DNA of 20,131 nucleotides, taken from positions 1 to 20,131 of IMG/VR virus record IMGVR_UViG_3300006869_002135. One strand, written 5' to 3'. Made by a program: the position numbers and the translations under genes. How positions within the stretch are numbered: the stretch's first letter is position 1; each line of letters begins with the position of its first letter. The stretch comes from a virus. The notes beneath the pieces are model-generated. The model saw nothing but the letters and a program-made list of their open reading frames with translations, was not told the DNA's origin and ran no database searches. Of the stretch, positions 8,542 through 16,706 are shown one piece after another.

Positions 8542-8569
8542 GAGTACTCAATAATATAATTTTCACAAC

Positions 8570-10288
8570 ATGGCAGAAACATTAATCTCCCCAGGTGTAC
8601 TAGCAAGAGAAAATGATATTTCATTTATCGCACCAGCCGCATTAGAAGCTGGGGCAGCTATCATTGGACCAACAGTAAAGGGTCCCGTAGAAGAACCTAC
8701 GTTAGTAACCTCATATGGAGAATATTCAAGAATATTTGGTACTACTTTTACTTCTGGATCAACTAAGCAAGAATTTTTAACTTCACTAGCAGTAAAGTCA
8801 TACTTTGGACAAGGTGGTAATTCTGTACTAGTTAGTAGAATTGTATCTGGTGCATTTGCAGCAGCAGACAACACCCACATTTCTTCATCAGATAACGGCA
8901 GTGTACAACCATTCACTGTTGCTACTTTAGGTAAAGGTACCATTTACAATAACTCAGGTTCCCAAACTACAGACGGTTCTTTACCTCTTGGGTCAGAAGA
9001 TAACCTTAGATGGGAAATTACCAATGTTAGTGAAGCAAAAGGAACATTTAGTCTATTGATTAGACAAGGTAACGACCAGACTAAAAATAAAATTATTTTA
9101 GAAACATGGAATGATTTATCTTTAGATCCTAATTCAGGTAACTATATTGAATCAAGAATCGGTAACCAAACTAAATCAATTGCCTCAGATGGTTCTACTA
9201 AATATATTTCGTTAAGTGGTGAGTACGCTAACAAATCTAAGTATATTAGAATTGCTTCAGTACCTGGCCAAACATTAGACTATTTAGACAATGACGGAAA
9301 TGTTAGAGTAGCAGCTTCAACAGGCTCTTTACCAACAGCACAATCTGGTTCGTTTGAAAATGCTACAGGAGATATTGTACAAGGAGGAGATAATTACTTT
9401 AGTAATATTAACAATACAGATACTCAAGGATTAGTAGGTGGCAACTATAACAATATTATTTCAGTATTAGAAAATAAAGACGAGTATGTATTTAACATTA
9501 TTTCTGCACCTGGATTAATTTATGAGTTTGGTAATCATTCTACTCAGTTAGATAACATAATTTCCTTATCAGAAACAAGAGGAGATTGTATTGCAGTTGT
9601 TGATACTCAAAACTATGGTGCTACCGTAGCAGATGTAACAGGTACAGCAGCTAGCCTTAATTCATCTTATGCAGCTACATACTGGCCTTGGTTGCAAATG
9701 CAATCAGGTACAGGTAAAAATGAATTCGTACCTGCATCAGTTGTTATTCCTGGAGTATATGCATTTACAGATGGAGCAGCAGCACCTTGGTTTGCACCAG
9801 CTGGTTTAACTAGAGGAGGCATTCCTAACGTAATTCAAGCAGAAAGAAAATTAACAAGATCTCAAAGAGATACTTTATACAATGCTAACGTTAACCCAAT
9901 CGCTACATTCCCAGGAAGTGGAATTTCAGTATTTGGTCAGAAGACGTTACAGAAAAAACCATCTGCTCTTGATAGAGTAAATGTACGTAGATTACTAATC
10001 GAATTGAAAAAATTCGTTGGTGATGTATCAAGAACATTAGTATTTGAGCAAAACACAAATGTCACTAGAAATAGATTCCTAGCTCAAGTTAACCCTTACT
10101 TAACTTCAGTTGTAGAGCAGCAAGGTCTTTACGCTTATAGAGTAGTAATGGACGATACTAATAATACAGCAGACGTAATCGACCGTAATCAATTAATAGG
10201 TCAAATATTCATTCAACCAGCCAAAACAGTTGAGTTTGTAGTATTAGACTTTACTATTGAGCCAACAGGAGCGACATTTGGAGCATAA
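8570..10288 (+). CDS. gp18: contractile tail sheath protein (T4 gp18-like)
   Basis: 572 residues, shorter than the 659-residue T4 sheath but in the usual range for this family. The N-terminus (ISPGVLARENDIS, then the GPTVKGPVEEPTLV segment and YGEYSRIFG) is the typical sheath start. The C-terminal domain carries the conserved polymerising region: GISVFGQKTL, then ALDRVNVRRLL, FEQNT...R, and DRNQLIGQIFIQPAKTVEF. The variable middle (about 90-330) is rich in Ser, Thr, Gly and Asn, as expected for the outward-facing insertion. Sheath subunits stack as rings around the tail tube and contract at infection. The ATG has no Shine-Dalgarno sequence; an A/T-rich leader with the TATTTATAA motif precedes it. 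The tube gene follows 34 nt downstream, the normal T4-like order. Confidence 0.96.
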   Translation: MAETLISPGVLARENDISFIAPAALEAGAAIIGPTVKGPVEEPTLVTSYGEYSRIFGTTFTSGSTKQEFLTSLAVKSYFGQGGNSVLVSRIVSGAFAAADNTHISSSDNGSVQPFTVATLGKGTIYNNSGSQTTDGSLPLGSEDNLRWEITNVSEAKGTFSLLIRQGNDQTKNKIILETWNDLSLDPNSGNYIESRIGNQTKSIASDGSTKYISLSGEYANKSKYIRIASVPGQTLDYLDNDGNVRVAASTGSLPTAQSGSFENATGDIVQGGDNYFSNINNTDTQGLVGGNYNNIISVLENKDEYVFNIISAPGLIYEFGNHSTQLDNIISLSETRGDCIAVVDTQNYGATVADVTGTAASLNSSYAATYWPWLQMQSGTGKNEFVPASVVIPGVYAFTDGAAAPWFAPAGLTRGGIPNVIQAERKLTRSQRDTLYNANVNPIATFPGSGISVFGQKTLQKKPSALDRVNVRRLLIELKKFVGDVSRTLVFEQNTNVTRNRFLAQVNPYLTSVVEQQGLYAYRVVMDDTNNTADVIDRNQLIGQIFIQPAKTVEFVVLDFTIEPTGATFGA

Positions 10289-10301
10289 ATTAAATTATAG
10301 A

Positions 10302-10310
10302 TATTTATAA
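10302..10310 (+). promoter_or_regulatory. TATTTATAA motif before tail tube gene
   Basis: TATTTATAA is followed by TAAAGAAATAAA and then the tube ATG, a gap of only 12 nt. If this is a promoter the transcript would have almost no leader, so it could instead act in translation initiation or supply a TATAAT-like -10 box (10306-10311). Confidence 0.45.
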
Positions 10311-10322
10311 TAAAGAAATAAA

Positions 10323-10808
10323 ATGGCAGTAGTAGATCCTAACGAAATAATGTTCAGAGCCTTTGAACCAAAGGTGCAAAATAGATTCTTAATGTTTGTC
10401 GATGGTATTCCATCATTCATGATAAGAACAGCAGCTGGTCCAAATTTTACTGACAACTCAATCAAATTAGACCATATGAATACTTACCGTAAGATTAGAG
10501 GTAAGAGAGAATGGGGTGATATTGATATGACTTTATATGATCCAATCACACCATCTGGTGCACAAGCAGTAATGGATTGGGCTAGATTGTCATACGAATC
10601 TGTAACAGGTAGAGCTGGATATTCAGACTTCTATAAGAAAGATTTAACACTACAAGTTTTAGGACCTGTAGGTGATATAGTTAGTGAATGGGTAATTAAA
10701 GGCGCATTCATTACAGATATGGATCAAGGAGGATTTGACTGGGCTACTGACGAAACAGTAGAGCTTTCAATTACAGTTGCAATGGATTATTGCGTACTTA
10801 ACTTCTAA
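10323..10808 (+). CDS. gp19: tail tube protein (T4 gp19-like)
   Basis: 161 residues, close to the 163 of T4 gp19. The features fit the family: an N-terminal segment FRAFEPKVQNRFLMFVDGIP, then the KLDHMNTYRKIRGKREWGDI region, the WARLSYESVTGRAGYSDFYKK region, and the ending GGFDWATDE...ITVAMDYC. This protein forms stacked hexamers that make the inner tube through which DNA passes. It follows the sheath gene by 34 nt and is followed by a strong intrinsic terminator, which should set off the highly expressed sheath-tube pair from the genes downstream. No Shine-Dalgarno sequence is visible; the start context is AAATAAAATG. Confidence 0.96.
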   Translation: MAVVDPNEIMFRAFEPKVQNRFLMFVDGIPSFMIRTAAGPNFTDNSIKLDHMNTYRKIRGKREWGDIDMTLYDPITPSGAQAVMDWARLSYESVTGRAGYSDFYKKDLTLQVLGPVGDIVSEWVIKGAFITDMDQGGFDWATDETVELSITVAMDYCVLNF

Positions 10809-10830
10809 ACCGCTACACTACATATTCTTA

Positions 10831-10856
10831 AGCCCTCCATTCGGAGGGTTTTTTTT
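10831..10856 (+). terminator. intrinsic terminator after the tail tube gene
   Basis: CCCTCC (10833-10838) pairs with GGAGGG (10843-10848) around an ATTC loop, followed by eight T residues (10849-10856). This GC-rich hairpin stands out in AT-rich DNA. It lies 24 nt after the tube stop codon and should end the sheath-tube transcript. Confidence 0.93.
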
Positions 10857-10903
10857 CGCTTTATTTTTACTATTTTTGTTGGTTCCCATTTCAATTATTA
10901 CTA

Positions 10904-10912
10904 TATTTATTA
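10904..10912 (+). promoter_or_regulatory. variant TATTTATTA motif before gp26-like gene
   Basis: TATTTATTA differs by one base from the 9-mer found before other tail genes. It lies 27 nt before the gp26-like ATG and downstream of the terminator, where a new transcript would be expected to start. Confidence 0.4.
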
Positions 10913-10939
10913 TAGATCTAGTTATACTAAATAAAATTT

Positions 10940-11686
10940 ATGAGCTCAAACTTTACAATACCTACGGAAACGGTTGAACTACCTTCCAAAGGTTTACTTT
11001 ATCCTGAATCTTCTCCATTAGCAAGCGGTTCTATTGAAATGAAATATATGACTGCAAAAGAAGAGGATATACTTACTAACCAAAACTATATACAAAAAGG
11101 TATAGTAGTAGATAAATTACTTGAATCTCTTATTGTTACTAAAGTAGATTATAACGATATACTTATAGGAGATAAGGATGCACTACTTATAGCATCCAGA
11201 ATTTTAGGATATGGTAAAGATTATGAATTTACTTATGCTGGTGAAAAAGTATCAGTCGACCTTACTACCTTAAAAAATAAAGAGTTAGACGAAACGTTAG
11301 TTAAGGATCGTAAAAACGAATTTACTTTTAAATTACCAAATACGGATAATACAATCACTTTTAAATTAATGACTCAACAGGATGAAAAAAACATCCAAAA
11401 AGAATTAGACGGATTGAAAAAAATCTCTCCTTCAAACAGTTCAGAGTTATCTACAAGACTTAAGTATATGATTACATCCATAAACGGTAATTCAGAAAGA
11501 CCTGTAGTAAGAGAGTTTGTTGACAAAGCATTTTTAGCTAAAGATGCTAGAGCATTCAGAGAATATTATGCATCAATTGTACCTGGAATAGATACAACGA
11601 TCACACATGTGTTCGAAGATGGGGTAGAGGAGGACCTCGATATTCCGATCAATGCTAACTTTCTTTGGCCTGACTTCGGAGTATAG
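10940..11686 (+). CDS. gp26: baseplate hub protein (T4 gp26-like)
   Basis: 248 residues; T4 gp26 is 208. The N-terminus is the hallmark: IPTETVELPSKGLLYPE followed by GSIEMKYMTAKEEDIL, then a DKLLESLIV segment and DALLIASRILGYGKDYEF. The C-terminus is acidic and ends with NANFLWPDFGV. In T4 this family takes part in building the baseplate hub. It comes right after the terminator and its own TATTTATTA motif, so it likely opens a new transcript containing the rest of the tail module. Its last 35 nt overlap the next gene in a different frame. No Shine-Dalgarno sequence precedes the ATG (leader CTAAATAAAATTT). Confidence 0.8.
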   Translation: MSSNFTIPTETVELPSKGLLYPESSPLASGSIEMKYMTAKEEDILTNQNYIQKGIVVDKLLESLIVTKVDYNDILIGDKDALLIASRILGYGKDYEFTYAGEKVSVDLTTLKNKELDETLVKDRKNEFTFKLPNTDNTITFKLMTQQDEKNIQKELDGLKKISPSNSSELSTRLKYMITSINGNSERPVVREFVDKAFLAKDARAFREYYASIVPGIDTTITHVFEDGVEEDLDIPINANFLWPDFGV

Positions 11687-11939
11687 AAACGCTCTTTTTT
11701 CTCAAATTCACGAAATAGTTTTTAATGGTCAAGGCGGTTACGACTACCAAACCGTATACAATATGCCTATATGGCTAAGAAGATTTACGTTTCAAAAACT
11801 AAAAGAACATTACGACGCTTTAAACAGTAAAACAAAAGCTAAACCAAAACGAGAGTCTACAACTCCTTCTTGGGTACAAGATGCTAAATCAGCAGCAAGA
11901 TCTGGTAAAACTCCTTCTTATACAGTTAAGCGTTCATAA
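11652..11939 (+). CDS. small protein overlapping the gp26-like gene, possible tail assembly factor
   Basis: 95 residues. The first half is conserved-looking (QIHEIVFNGQGGYDYQTVY, then MPIWLRRFTFQK); the second half is a basic tail with Lys, Ser and Pro, ending SYTVKRS. From memory, similar small proteins follow gp26-like genes in marine T4-like phages without a named function. It begins within the gp26-like gene and lies immediately before the tape measure gene, the place held by tail assembly chaperones in many other phages. Its frame is +1 relative to the gp26-like frame. AGGAGG occurs at 11628-11633, 18 nt before the ATG, farther than is normal for a ribosome binding site. Ordinary coupled initiation at ATG 11652 is the default reading. 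Confidence 0.75.
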   Translation: MLTFFGLTSEYRNALFSQIHEIVFNGQGGYDYQTVYNMPIWLRRFTFQKLKEHYDALNSKTKAKPKRESTTPSWVQDAKSAARSGKTPSYTVKRS

Positions 11940-11940
11940 C

Positions 11941-11949
11941 TATTTATAA
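11941..11949 (+). promoter_or_regulatory. TATTTATAA motif before tape measure gene
   Basis: An exact TATTTATAA copy lies directly after the previous stop codon and 16 nt before the tape measure ATG. Confidence 0.45.
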
Positions 11950-11965
11950 GATATAAGACTGTAAA

Positions 11966-14878
11966 ATGGCCACACCAGATCCTAGAGAACTACAAAGACT
12001 GATTAAACAGTTAACCGATATCCAAGATAAAATTAAGGATATAGGCGGTACTCCTATTAAAGTAAACTTTGAAGGAAAAACTGCTGAGGATGTTGCCAAA
12101 GAATTTGGTAGTGCAAAAGATGCTATTGGACAGGTCAAATCTGCACTGCGTAATGCCCAAGGAGAACTTAATAACCTTCTTGACGGTTCAGCTGAATTTG
12201 CAAATCTAACTAAAGCAATTAGAGAGGAGTTTACTAAATTACCTTCCGGATTAAATGCCACAAGAGCTTCTTTCAGAAAAATAAACGGGTACGCTCAGGA
12301 ACTAACTGAGATGAGTGCTGATATTTTGAAAACAAATGTCAAAGATGTTAGAGCACTCAAAGAAAAAACAGCATTAGAATTTAAAAGAGCTGCTAAAAGA
12401 GCAGGTTCGTTAGAAGAAGAACTTACAAAAGCTAAACAAATACAAGCTGAAGAAGAAGCAAAGTATCTAGCTATTGATAAAAATGACAAAAGAGCAGAAC
12501 AAGCTCAATTAAAACGTTATAAAGCTGCTAAAGGTACTGTTGAGGAATTGCAAGCAGCTACAGCAGCAGCAAAAGATCAAGTAGGTTTAGCTCAAGCTGC
12601 AGAAGATGCGTATGAAGGTGTAGAAAAAAGACTTAAAACAATAAATCAAACAGCTGGACTAACGACAGGTCTACTGGGAGGTTTAGGAGCAGCTTTTGAA
12701 AAAGTAGGTTTTGGAGGTCTAGCTAAACACTTTGAAGCAGGTAGTGAGGCTGCAACTGAATTTGCAGATAAAATTACTGAAAGCGGCACTAAGGCTACAT
12801 TATTAACTAAGACTCTTGGTAATCTTGGTTCTTTATTTGTAGGTATCGGTAAGACAGCAACCTCGGCACTTGGTTCCTTACTAAGTCCACAAGGACTGTT
12901 TATTAGTGGTTTAACACTAATGTTTAAACAGTTTATGCATATTGATCATGCTGTAGCAGAAACAGGTAAATCTTTAGGTTTATCTAGAGATGCAGCACAT
13001 GAAATGACAATGGCAATAAAAAGTTCTGCTGCAGCTACCGGTGATACCTTCCTTAATATGGATAGATTACTCAAATCACAAGTTGAATTGAGTGAATCGT
13101 TAGGTACTAACGTAAGATTTACCGGAGAACAATTAGCCAACACAGCAAGACTAAGAGACCTAGTAGGATTACAAGGTGACGAACTTAAAAATGTTCTTAC
13201 ATCTTCTATGTTAGTAGGCAAATCACAAGAAGAACTATATGATTCTGTTGTTGCCACTAACGATACTATATTTGCATCAAACACACTGTTTAAAGAAGCA
13301 GCAAATACGACAGGTCAGATTGCACTTAATTTTGGAAATAATATAACTGCAATAGCAAAGGCAGCTGGAGAAGCAAAAAGGCTAGGTATTAACCTTAATA
13401 CTGCCAGAGATATGGCAATGGGTACACTGGATTTTGAAACCAGTATTGCTAAGGAAATGGAAGCTCAAGTTTTAACCGGTAGGTCAATAAATCTTAATAG
13501 AGCTAGAGAGTTAGCTTTTGCAGGTGATTTTACAGGTGCAGCTAATGAAATGCTTAAACAAGTAGGCGGTATAGGTGAGTTTCAGGAAATGAATGTTCTA
13601 GCCCAGCAGTCGTTAGCAGAGGCTATGGGTATGACAGTAGATCAATTAGCCGATCAAATTCGTCAACAAGAAGTAAATGCTAAAATTTCTGCTAGACAAG
13701 CTGAACTAATAAGAGCTGGTGTAGATCCTGCTGAAGCTCAGCTAAAAGCAATGAGAGAAAATCAAACAGTTGGTGAAAGACTTGGAAATGCTTTTAGTAA
13801 AATTGGAGACTTTATTGGTGGTAAAATTGCACCAGCAGTAGAATTTGTTGCAGACAACCTTGAAAGAGCAATGGTCTTTTTTGGAGGGTTGTTTGGTTCC
13901 AGCAAAGGCACTGCTTCAGAAGTAGAAAAGCTTTCTCCTAAAATGAAAGAAGCTCAAGAAGCAGGAATGAATATTGCAAAATCATTTGAAGGAGTATCTA
14001 ATTTTGTTAAACCACTTGGTGGTTACTTGCAAAAAGCATTTGACTACCTTAAAGATAGCCCTGTATTAAAACTTCTTGGCGGATTAGCTGGTGGTGCTTT
14101 AGTACTAAAAGGAGCTAAAAACCTATTTCAAGGTAAAGGATTATTCGGTCAGAAACTTGGTGCATCAGCTAGCAACCCTATGTTTGTTAAAATGGCCGAT
14201 GGTAGTTTTACAGACAGTATAGGTAGTTCTATTTCGAAGACGCTTAAAGGTAGGTTATTTAAAGGCTTATCTAGTGTAGTCGGTGGTAAGAAAACAATGG
14301 CTGGTAGAGCCTTAAGAGGTGCGGCAGCTAAATCTATGGGCGGCGGATTAGCTAAAACAGCTTTAAGAGGTGGAGGAAAAGCAGCTGGAAAAGTAGGTGC
14401 GAAAGGAGTGGCTAAACTAGGAGCTAAAGCATTAGGTAAGGCAGCTCTCAAAAAAATACCCGGTATTGGATTGTTAGCAGGTATAGGGTTCGGCCTTCAA
14501 AGAGCACTTAAAGGTGATATAGCTGGAGCAGCATTAGAATTAGCTTCTGGCGGTGCAAGTTTAATACCAGGAGCAGGTACGGCAGCATCGATTGGCATTG
14601 ATGCTCTATTAGCGGCAAGAGATGTTAAAAAAGCACAAACTCCTTCTGAAGATACTCAACCTATTCAACAAACATCTCCTCAGCAAATTAATGCTGCAGA
14701 TTTTGTAATAAAAACTTTACCTGAAGATACAATAACAATGGCCGGCGGTACGCAATTTGGTAAAGAAACTAACGACTTATTAAGACAATTAATAGCTGCT
14801 GTAAATCAAGGTGGCGACGTTATGTTAGATGGAGTTAAAGTAGGAAACACTTTAGCTTTATCATCTTATAAACTTTAA
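11966..14878 (+). CDS. tail tape measure protein
   Basis: 970 residues, the longest gene here. It is rich in Ala, Gly, Lys and Glu. The N-terminal third (to about 230) is mostly charged helix with coiled-coil character. Hydrophobic segments follow (about 285-325 and around 700), then a Gly/Ala/Lys-rich stretch (about 775-840) and another small-residue hydrophobic region near 845-885. The end (DGVKVGNTLALSSYKL) matches the style of T4-like tape measure C-termini. Such proteins sit extended inside the tail tube, set its length and are ejected at infection. T4 gp29 is 590 residues, so this tail should be considerably longer if about 1.5 angstrom per residue holds. Position between the gp26-like/assembly pair and the junction protein supports the call. 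The ATG follows a TATTTATAA motif; no Shine-Dalgarno sequence is seen. Confidence 0.88.
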   Translation: MATPDPRELQRLIKQLTDIQDKIKDIGGTPIKVNFEGKTAEDVAKEFGSAKDAIGQVKSALRNAQGELNNLLDGSAEFANLTKAIREEFTKLPSGLNATRASFRKINGYAQELTEMSADILKTNVKDVRALKEKTALEFKRAAKRAGSLEEELTKAKQIQAEEEAKYLAIDKNDKRAEQAQLKRYKAAKGTVEELQAATAAAKDQVGLAQAAEDAYEGVEKRLKTINQTAGLTTGLLGGLGAAFEKVGFGGLAKHFEAGSEAATEFADKITESGTKATLLTKTLGNLGSLFVGIGKTATSALGSLLSPQGLFISGLTLMFKQFMHIDHAVAETGKSLGLSRDAAHEMTMAIKSSAAATGDTFLNMDRLLKSQVELSESLGTNVRFTGEQLANTARLRDLVGLQGDELKNVLTSSMLVGKSQEELYDSVVATNDTIFASNTLFKEAANTTGQIALNFGNNITAIAKAAGEAKRLGINLNTARDMAMGTLDFETSIAKEMEAQVLTGRSINLNRARELAFAGDFTGAANEMLKQVGGIGEFQEMNVLAQQSLAEAMGMTVDQLADQIRQQEVNAKISARQAELIRAGVDPAEAQLKAMRENQTVGERLGNAFSKIGDFIGGKIAPAVEFVADNLERAMVFFGGLFGSSKGTASEVEKLSPKMKEAQEAGMNIAKSFEGVSNFVKPLGGYLQKAFDYLKDSPVLKLLGGLAGGALVLKGAKNLFQGKGLFGQKLGASASNPMFVKMADGSFTDSIGSSISKTLKGRLFKGLSSVVGGKKTMAGRALRGAAAKSMGGGLAKTALRGGGKAAGKVGAKGVAKLGAKALGKAALKKIPGIGLLAGIGFGLQRALKGDIAGAALELASGGASLIPGAGTAASIGIDALLAARDVKKAQTPSEDTQPIQQTSPQQINAADFVIKTLPEDTITMAGGTQFGKETNDLLRQLIAAVNQGGDVMLDGVKVGNTLALSSYKL

Positions 14879-14887
14879 TATTTATAA
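14879..14887 (+). promoter_or_regulatory. TATTTATAA motif before the 64-residue protein gene
   Basis: An exact copy starts right after the tape measure stop and ends 15 nt before the next ATG. The following bases (TAAAATAAAATAACT) are very A-rich. Confidence 0.45.
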
Positions 14888-14902
14888 TAAAATAAAATAA
14901 CT

Positions 14903-15097
14903 ATGGGAATTTTTAAAAATCAACTTAGTTCAAATTTAGGATTAAAAGGAGAAACACCAGCTACTAGAGAAGGTGCTTTGAATACATCAGAAATACATGC
15001 TCAGGGGTCTGCTCCTGCCAGTTTAAAGTCTGATCATTCAAAATACGATCTAGATGGAAAAACCCCTTCTAAATATTTGGACAACAAACCTGAGTAA
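14903..15097 (+). CDS. small tail-module protein of unknown function
   Basis: 64 residues, hydrophilic and probably largely unstructured. The N-terminus has LGLKGETPATREGA and the end has YDLDGKTPSKYLDNK; both are, from memory, recurring motifs in short proteins encoded beside baseplate genes of marine T4-like phages. It contains no cysteine, membrane segment or enzyme motif. It sits between the tape measure gene and the tube/baseplate junction gene, with only 2 nt before the latter. A structural peptide of the tail tip is possible, but nothing here shows it directly. Confidence 0.75.
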   Translation: MGIFKNQLSSNLGLKGETPATREGALNTSEIHAQGSAPASLKSDHSKYDLDGKTPSKYLDNKPE

Positions 15098-15099
15098 TA

Positions 15100-16401
15100 T
15101 TGGCTTTATCTGAATTAAAATCCAATTTATCTTCTCTCAAATTTGGAGACAATAGACCTATCATTAGACATGAAATAGGTAACACAGTCTCCCAGGCTAG
15201 TGCAAGACTTGACGATGTTAAAAGATTAGCTGGAATATTAACCAAAGCCCCTGGTTTAAAATTTGCTGCGAATCAAACGTTACTTCAAAGTACTAAAATA
15301 GCAAACGCAGCTTTTAGTAAAAAAGGAGTAGGTAATATGGTATTAGCTGGTTTAGGAGCAGCATTTAAAGCAACTGTTGGTACTGGACTATTTTTAACAT
15401 CCAATGCTGGAAAAGCAGGAACCGGATTTCACAGTGTAAACCCATCTGTTAGTCAGTCATACTTAACCGATGGTCCTGCTGCAAATCCAATTACTGGAGG
15501 AGATACATCAGCTGGTGGATTTTTAAATAAAGCAATTGCTGCAGTTTCTTCTGTTGCCACTGCAATAGGAGCACAGAGTGCAAATTATCATGCGGCAAAA
15601 GAAGTTTTAGGAGGAGGTAAAGTTTCTAAAAACTATACCAACCCTAAATATAAAGATGTAGGTAAAGATCAAGGTAAAACTCTAATATTTGTAGATAATT
15701 CTAGACAAGTAAAAAAAGAAGTAAGATCGAATGCTTATAAAGAATTTGATGACGCTACAGATGAAAGAATAAAATACTTAGAAAAAACTGACATAAAAGA
15801 CAAACAGTTACCTAAGTACTACACTAAAGACGCAGGTGATACATTACAAGGTACACAAGTACTTTCTGAAGCATTAGATATAGATGAACAAGATATAATA
15901 CCTTTTGTTTTTAACTTCTACACTCCAGGAGAAAACACTGATAAATTTTTATATTTTAGAGCATTTTTAGACAACCTATCAGACAGCTATAATGCTAGCT
16001 GGTCCGGTATAAAGTATATAGGTAGAGCAGAAGAGTTCTTCACTTATACTGGTTTTGGAAGAACCATGAGCTTTGGTTTTAAAGCAGCAGCATTTTCTAA
16101 AAGAGAACTAGAACCAATATATCAAAAACTTAACCACTTAGTAGGAGGAACAGCACCTACTTACGGATCAGAAGGGTTGTTTATGAGGGGTACACTACTT
16201 AAATTAACTATAGGGGACTACATTAAGGACCAAAATGGATTTTTAACATCCGTTTCATTAACCTGGAATACTGACTACCAATGGGAGATTGAAGGAGCAT
16301 TAAAAGTACCACATATGTTAGACGTAAGTTGTGAATTTACACCAATACATACATTTAACCCAGAGTTTGGTATTGATGAAAAACGATTTATTGGTACATA
16401 A
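15100..16401 (+). CDS. tail tube/baseplate junction protein (gp48/gp54-like), TTG start
   Basis: 433 residues. The N-terminal 190 residues are Ala/Gly/Ser-rich with a helical, weakly hydrophobic stretch. The C-terminal half is the informative part: PFVFNFYTPGEN, FRAFLDNLSDSYNASWSGIKYIGRAEEFFTYTGF in outline, then RTMSFGFKAAAFSKRE, YQKLNHLVG, and PHMLDVSCEFTPIHTFNPE at the end. That layout resembles tail-tube-like proteins that cap the baseplate in T4-related phages (gp48 and gp54). The start is TTG: an in-frame TGA (15091-15093) lies three codons upstream and the next in-frame ATG would remove about 78 residues. The stop TAA overlaps the next ATG by one base. The identity as gp48- or gp54-like is inferred, the structural role is likely. 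Confidence 0.68.
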   Translation: MALSELKSNLSSLKFGDNRPIIRHEIGNTVSQASARLDDVKRLAGILTKAPGLKFAANQTLLQSTKIANAAFSKKGVGNMVLAGLGAAFKATVGTGLFLTSNAGKAGTGFHSVNPSVSQSYLTDGPAANPITGGDTSAGGFLNKAIAAVSSVATAIGAQSANYHAAKEVLGGGKVSKNYTNPKYKDVGKDQGKTLIFVDNSRQVKKEVRSNAYKEFDDATDERIKYLEKTDIKDKQLPKYYTKDAGDTLQGTQVLSEALDIDEQDIIPFVFNFYTPGENTDKFLYFRAFLDNLSDSYNASWSGIKYIGRAEEFFTYTGFGRTMSFGFKAAAFSKRELEPIYQKLNHLVGGTAPTYGSEGLFMRGTLLKLTIGDYIKDQNGFLTSVSLTWNTDYQWEIEGALKVPHMLDVSCEFTPIHTFNPEFGIDEKRFIGT

Positions 16402-16706
16402 TGGCAGATAGATATATTGAAAATAAGGAATTAAAATCCAATGGTGGAAGAAGGTATAGAATAAATTCTATCTACCCTACCGTACCTGCCTCTGCAAACG
16501 ATACCTATATTATTACAACTGGAGGTGATAGGTACGATACATTAGCATTACAATTTTACAAAGATACTTCGTTATGGTGGATTATAGCAGCAGCTAATAA
16601 TTCTAAAAAAGATAGTCTAGCTGTTGAACCTGGAATACAACTGCGAATACCGGCTAATCCATCATCGGTAGTTAGTGAGTATAACAGGTTAAACAATATT
16701 AGATAA
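16401..16706 (+). CDS. gp53: LysM-type baseplate wedge protein (gp53-like)
   Basis: 101 residues. After a basic N-terminus (GGRRYRI) the protein has a LysM-like region at about 35-90: YIITTGGDRYDTLALQFYKD, then LWWIIAAANN and PGIQLRIP. This is the pattern of short phage LysM proteins that join the tail tube or baseplate and is the core part of T4 gp53 (196 residues), so this is a reduced version. Its start overlaps the previous stop by one base and its stop overlaps the next start by one base, so the three genes are coupled. A role in the baseplate rather than in cell-wall lysis is favoured by the context. Confidence 0.75.
   Translation: MADRYIENKELKSNGGRRYRINSIYPTVPASANDTYIITTGGDRYDTLALQFYKDTSLWWIIAAANNSKKDSLAVEPGIQLRIPANPSSVVSEYNRLNNIR

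Noticed and set aside
10777-10977. A 66-codon + strand frame with a very hydrophobic stretch, overlapping the end of the tail tube gene.
   Set aside because: It runs straight through the strong intrinsic terminator and its T-run, starts inside the tube gene, and ends inside the gp26-like gene. The hydrophobicity comes from T-rich non-coding DNA.
14149-14451. A Pro/Ala-rich minus-strand open frame of 100 codons.
   Set aside because: It is the antisense of the Gly/Ala/Lys-rich part of the tape measure gene, which produces such frames by composition alone.
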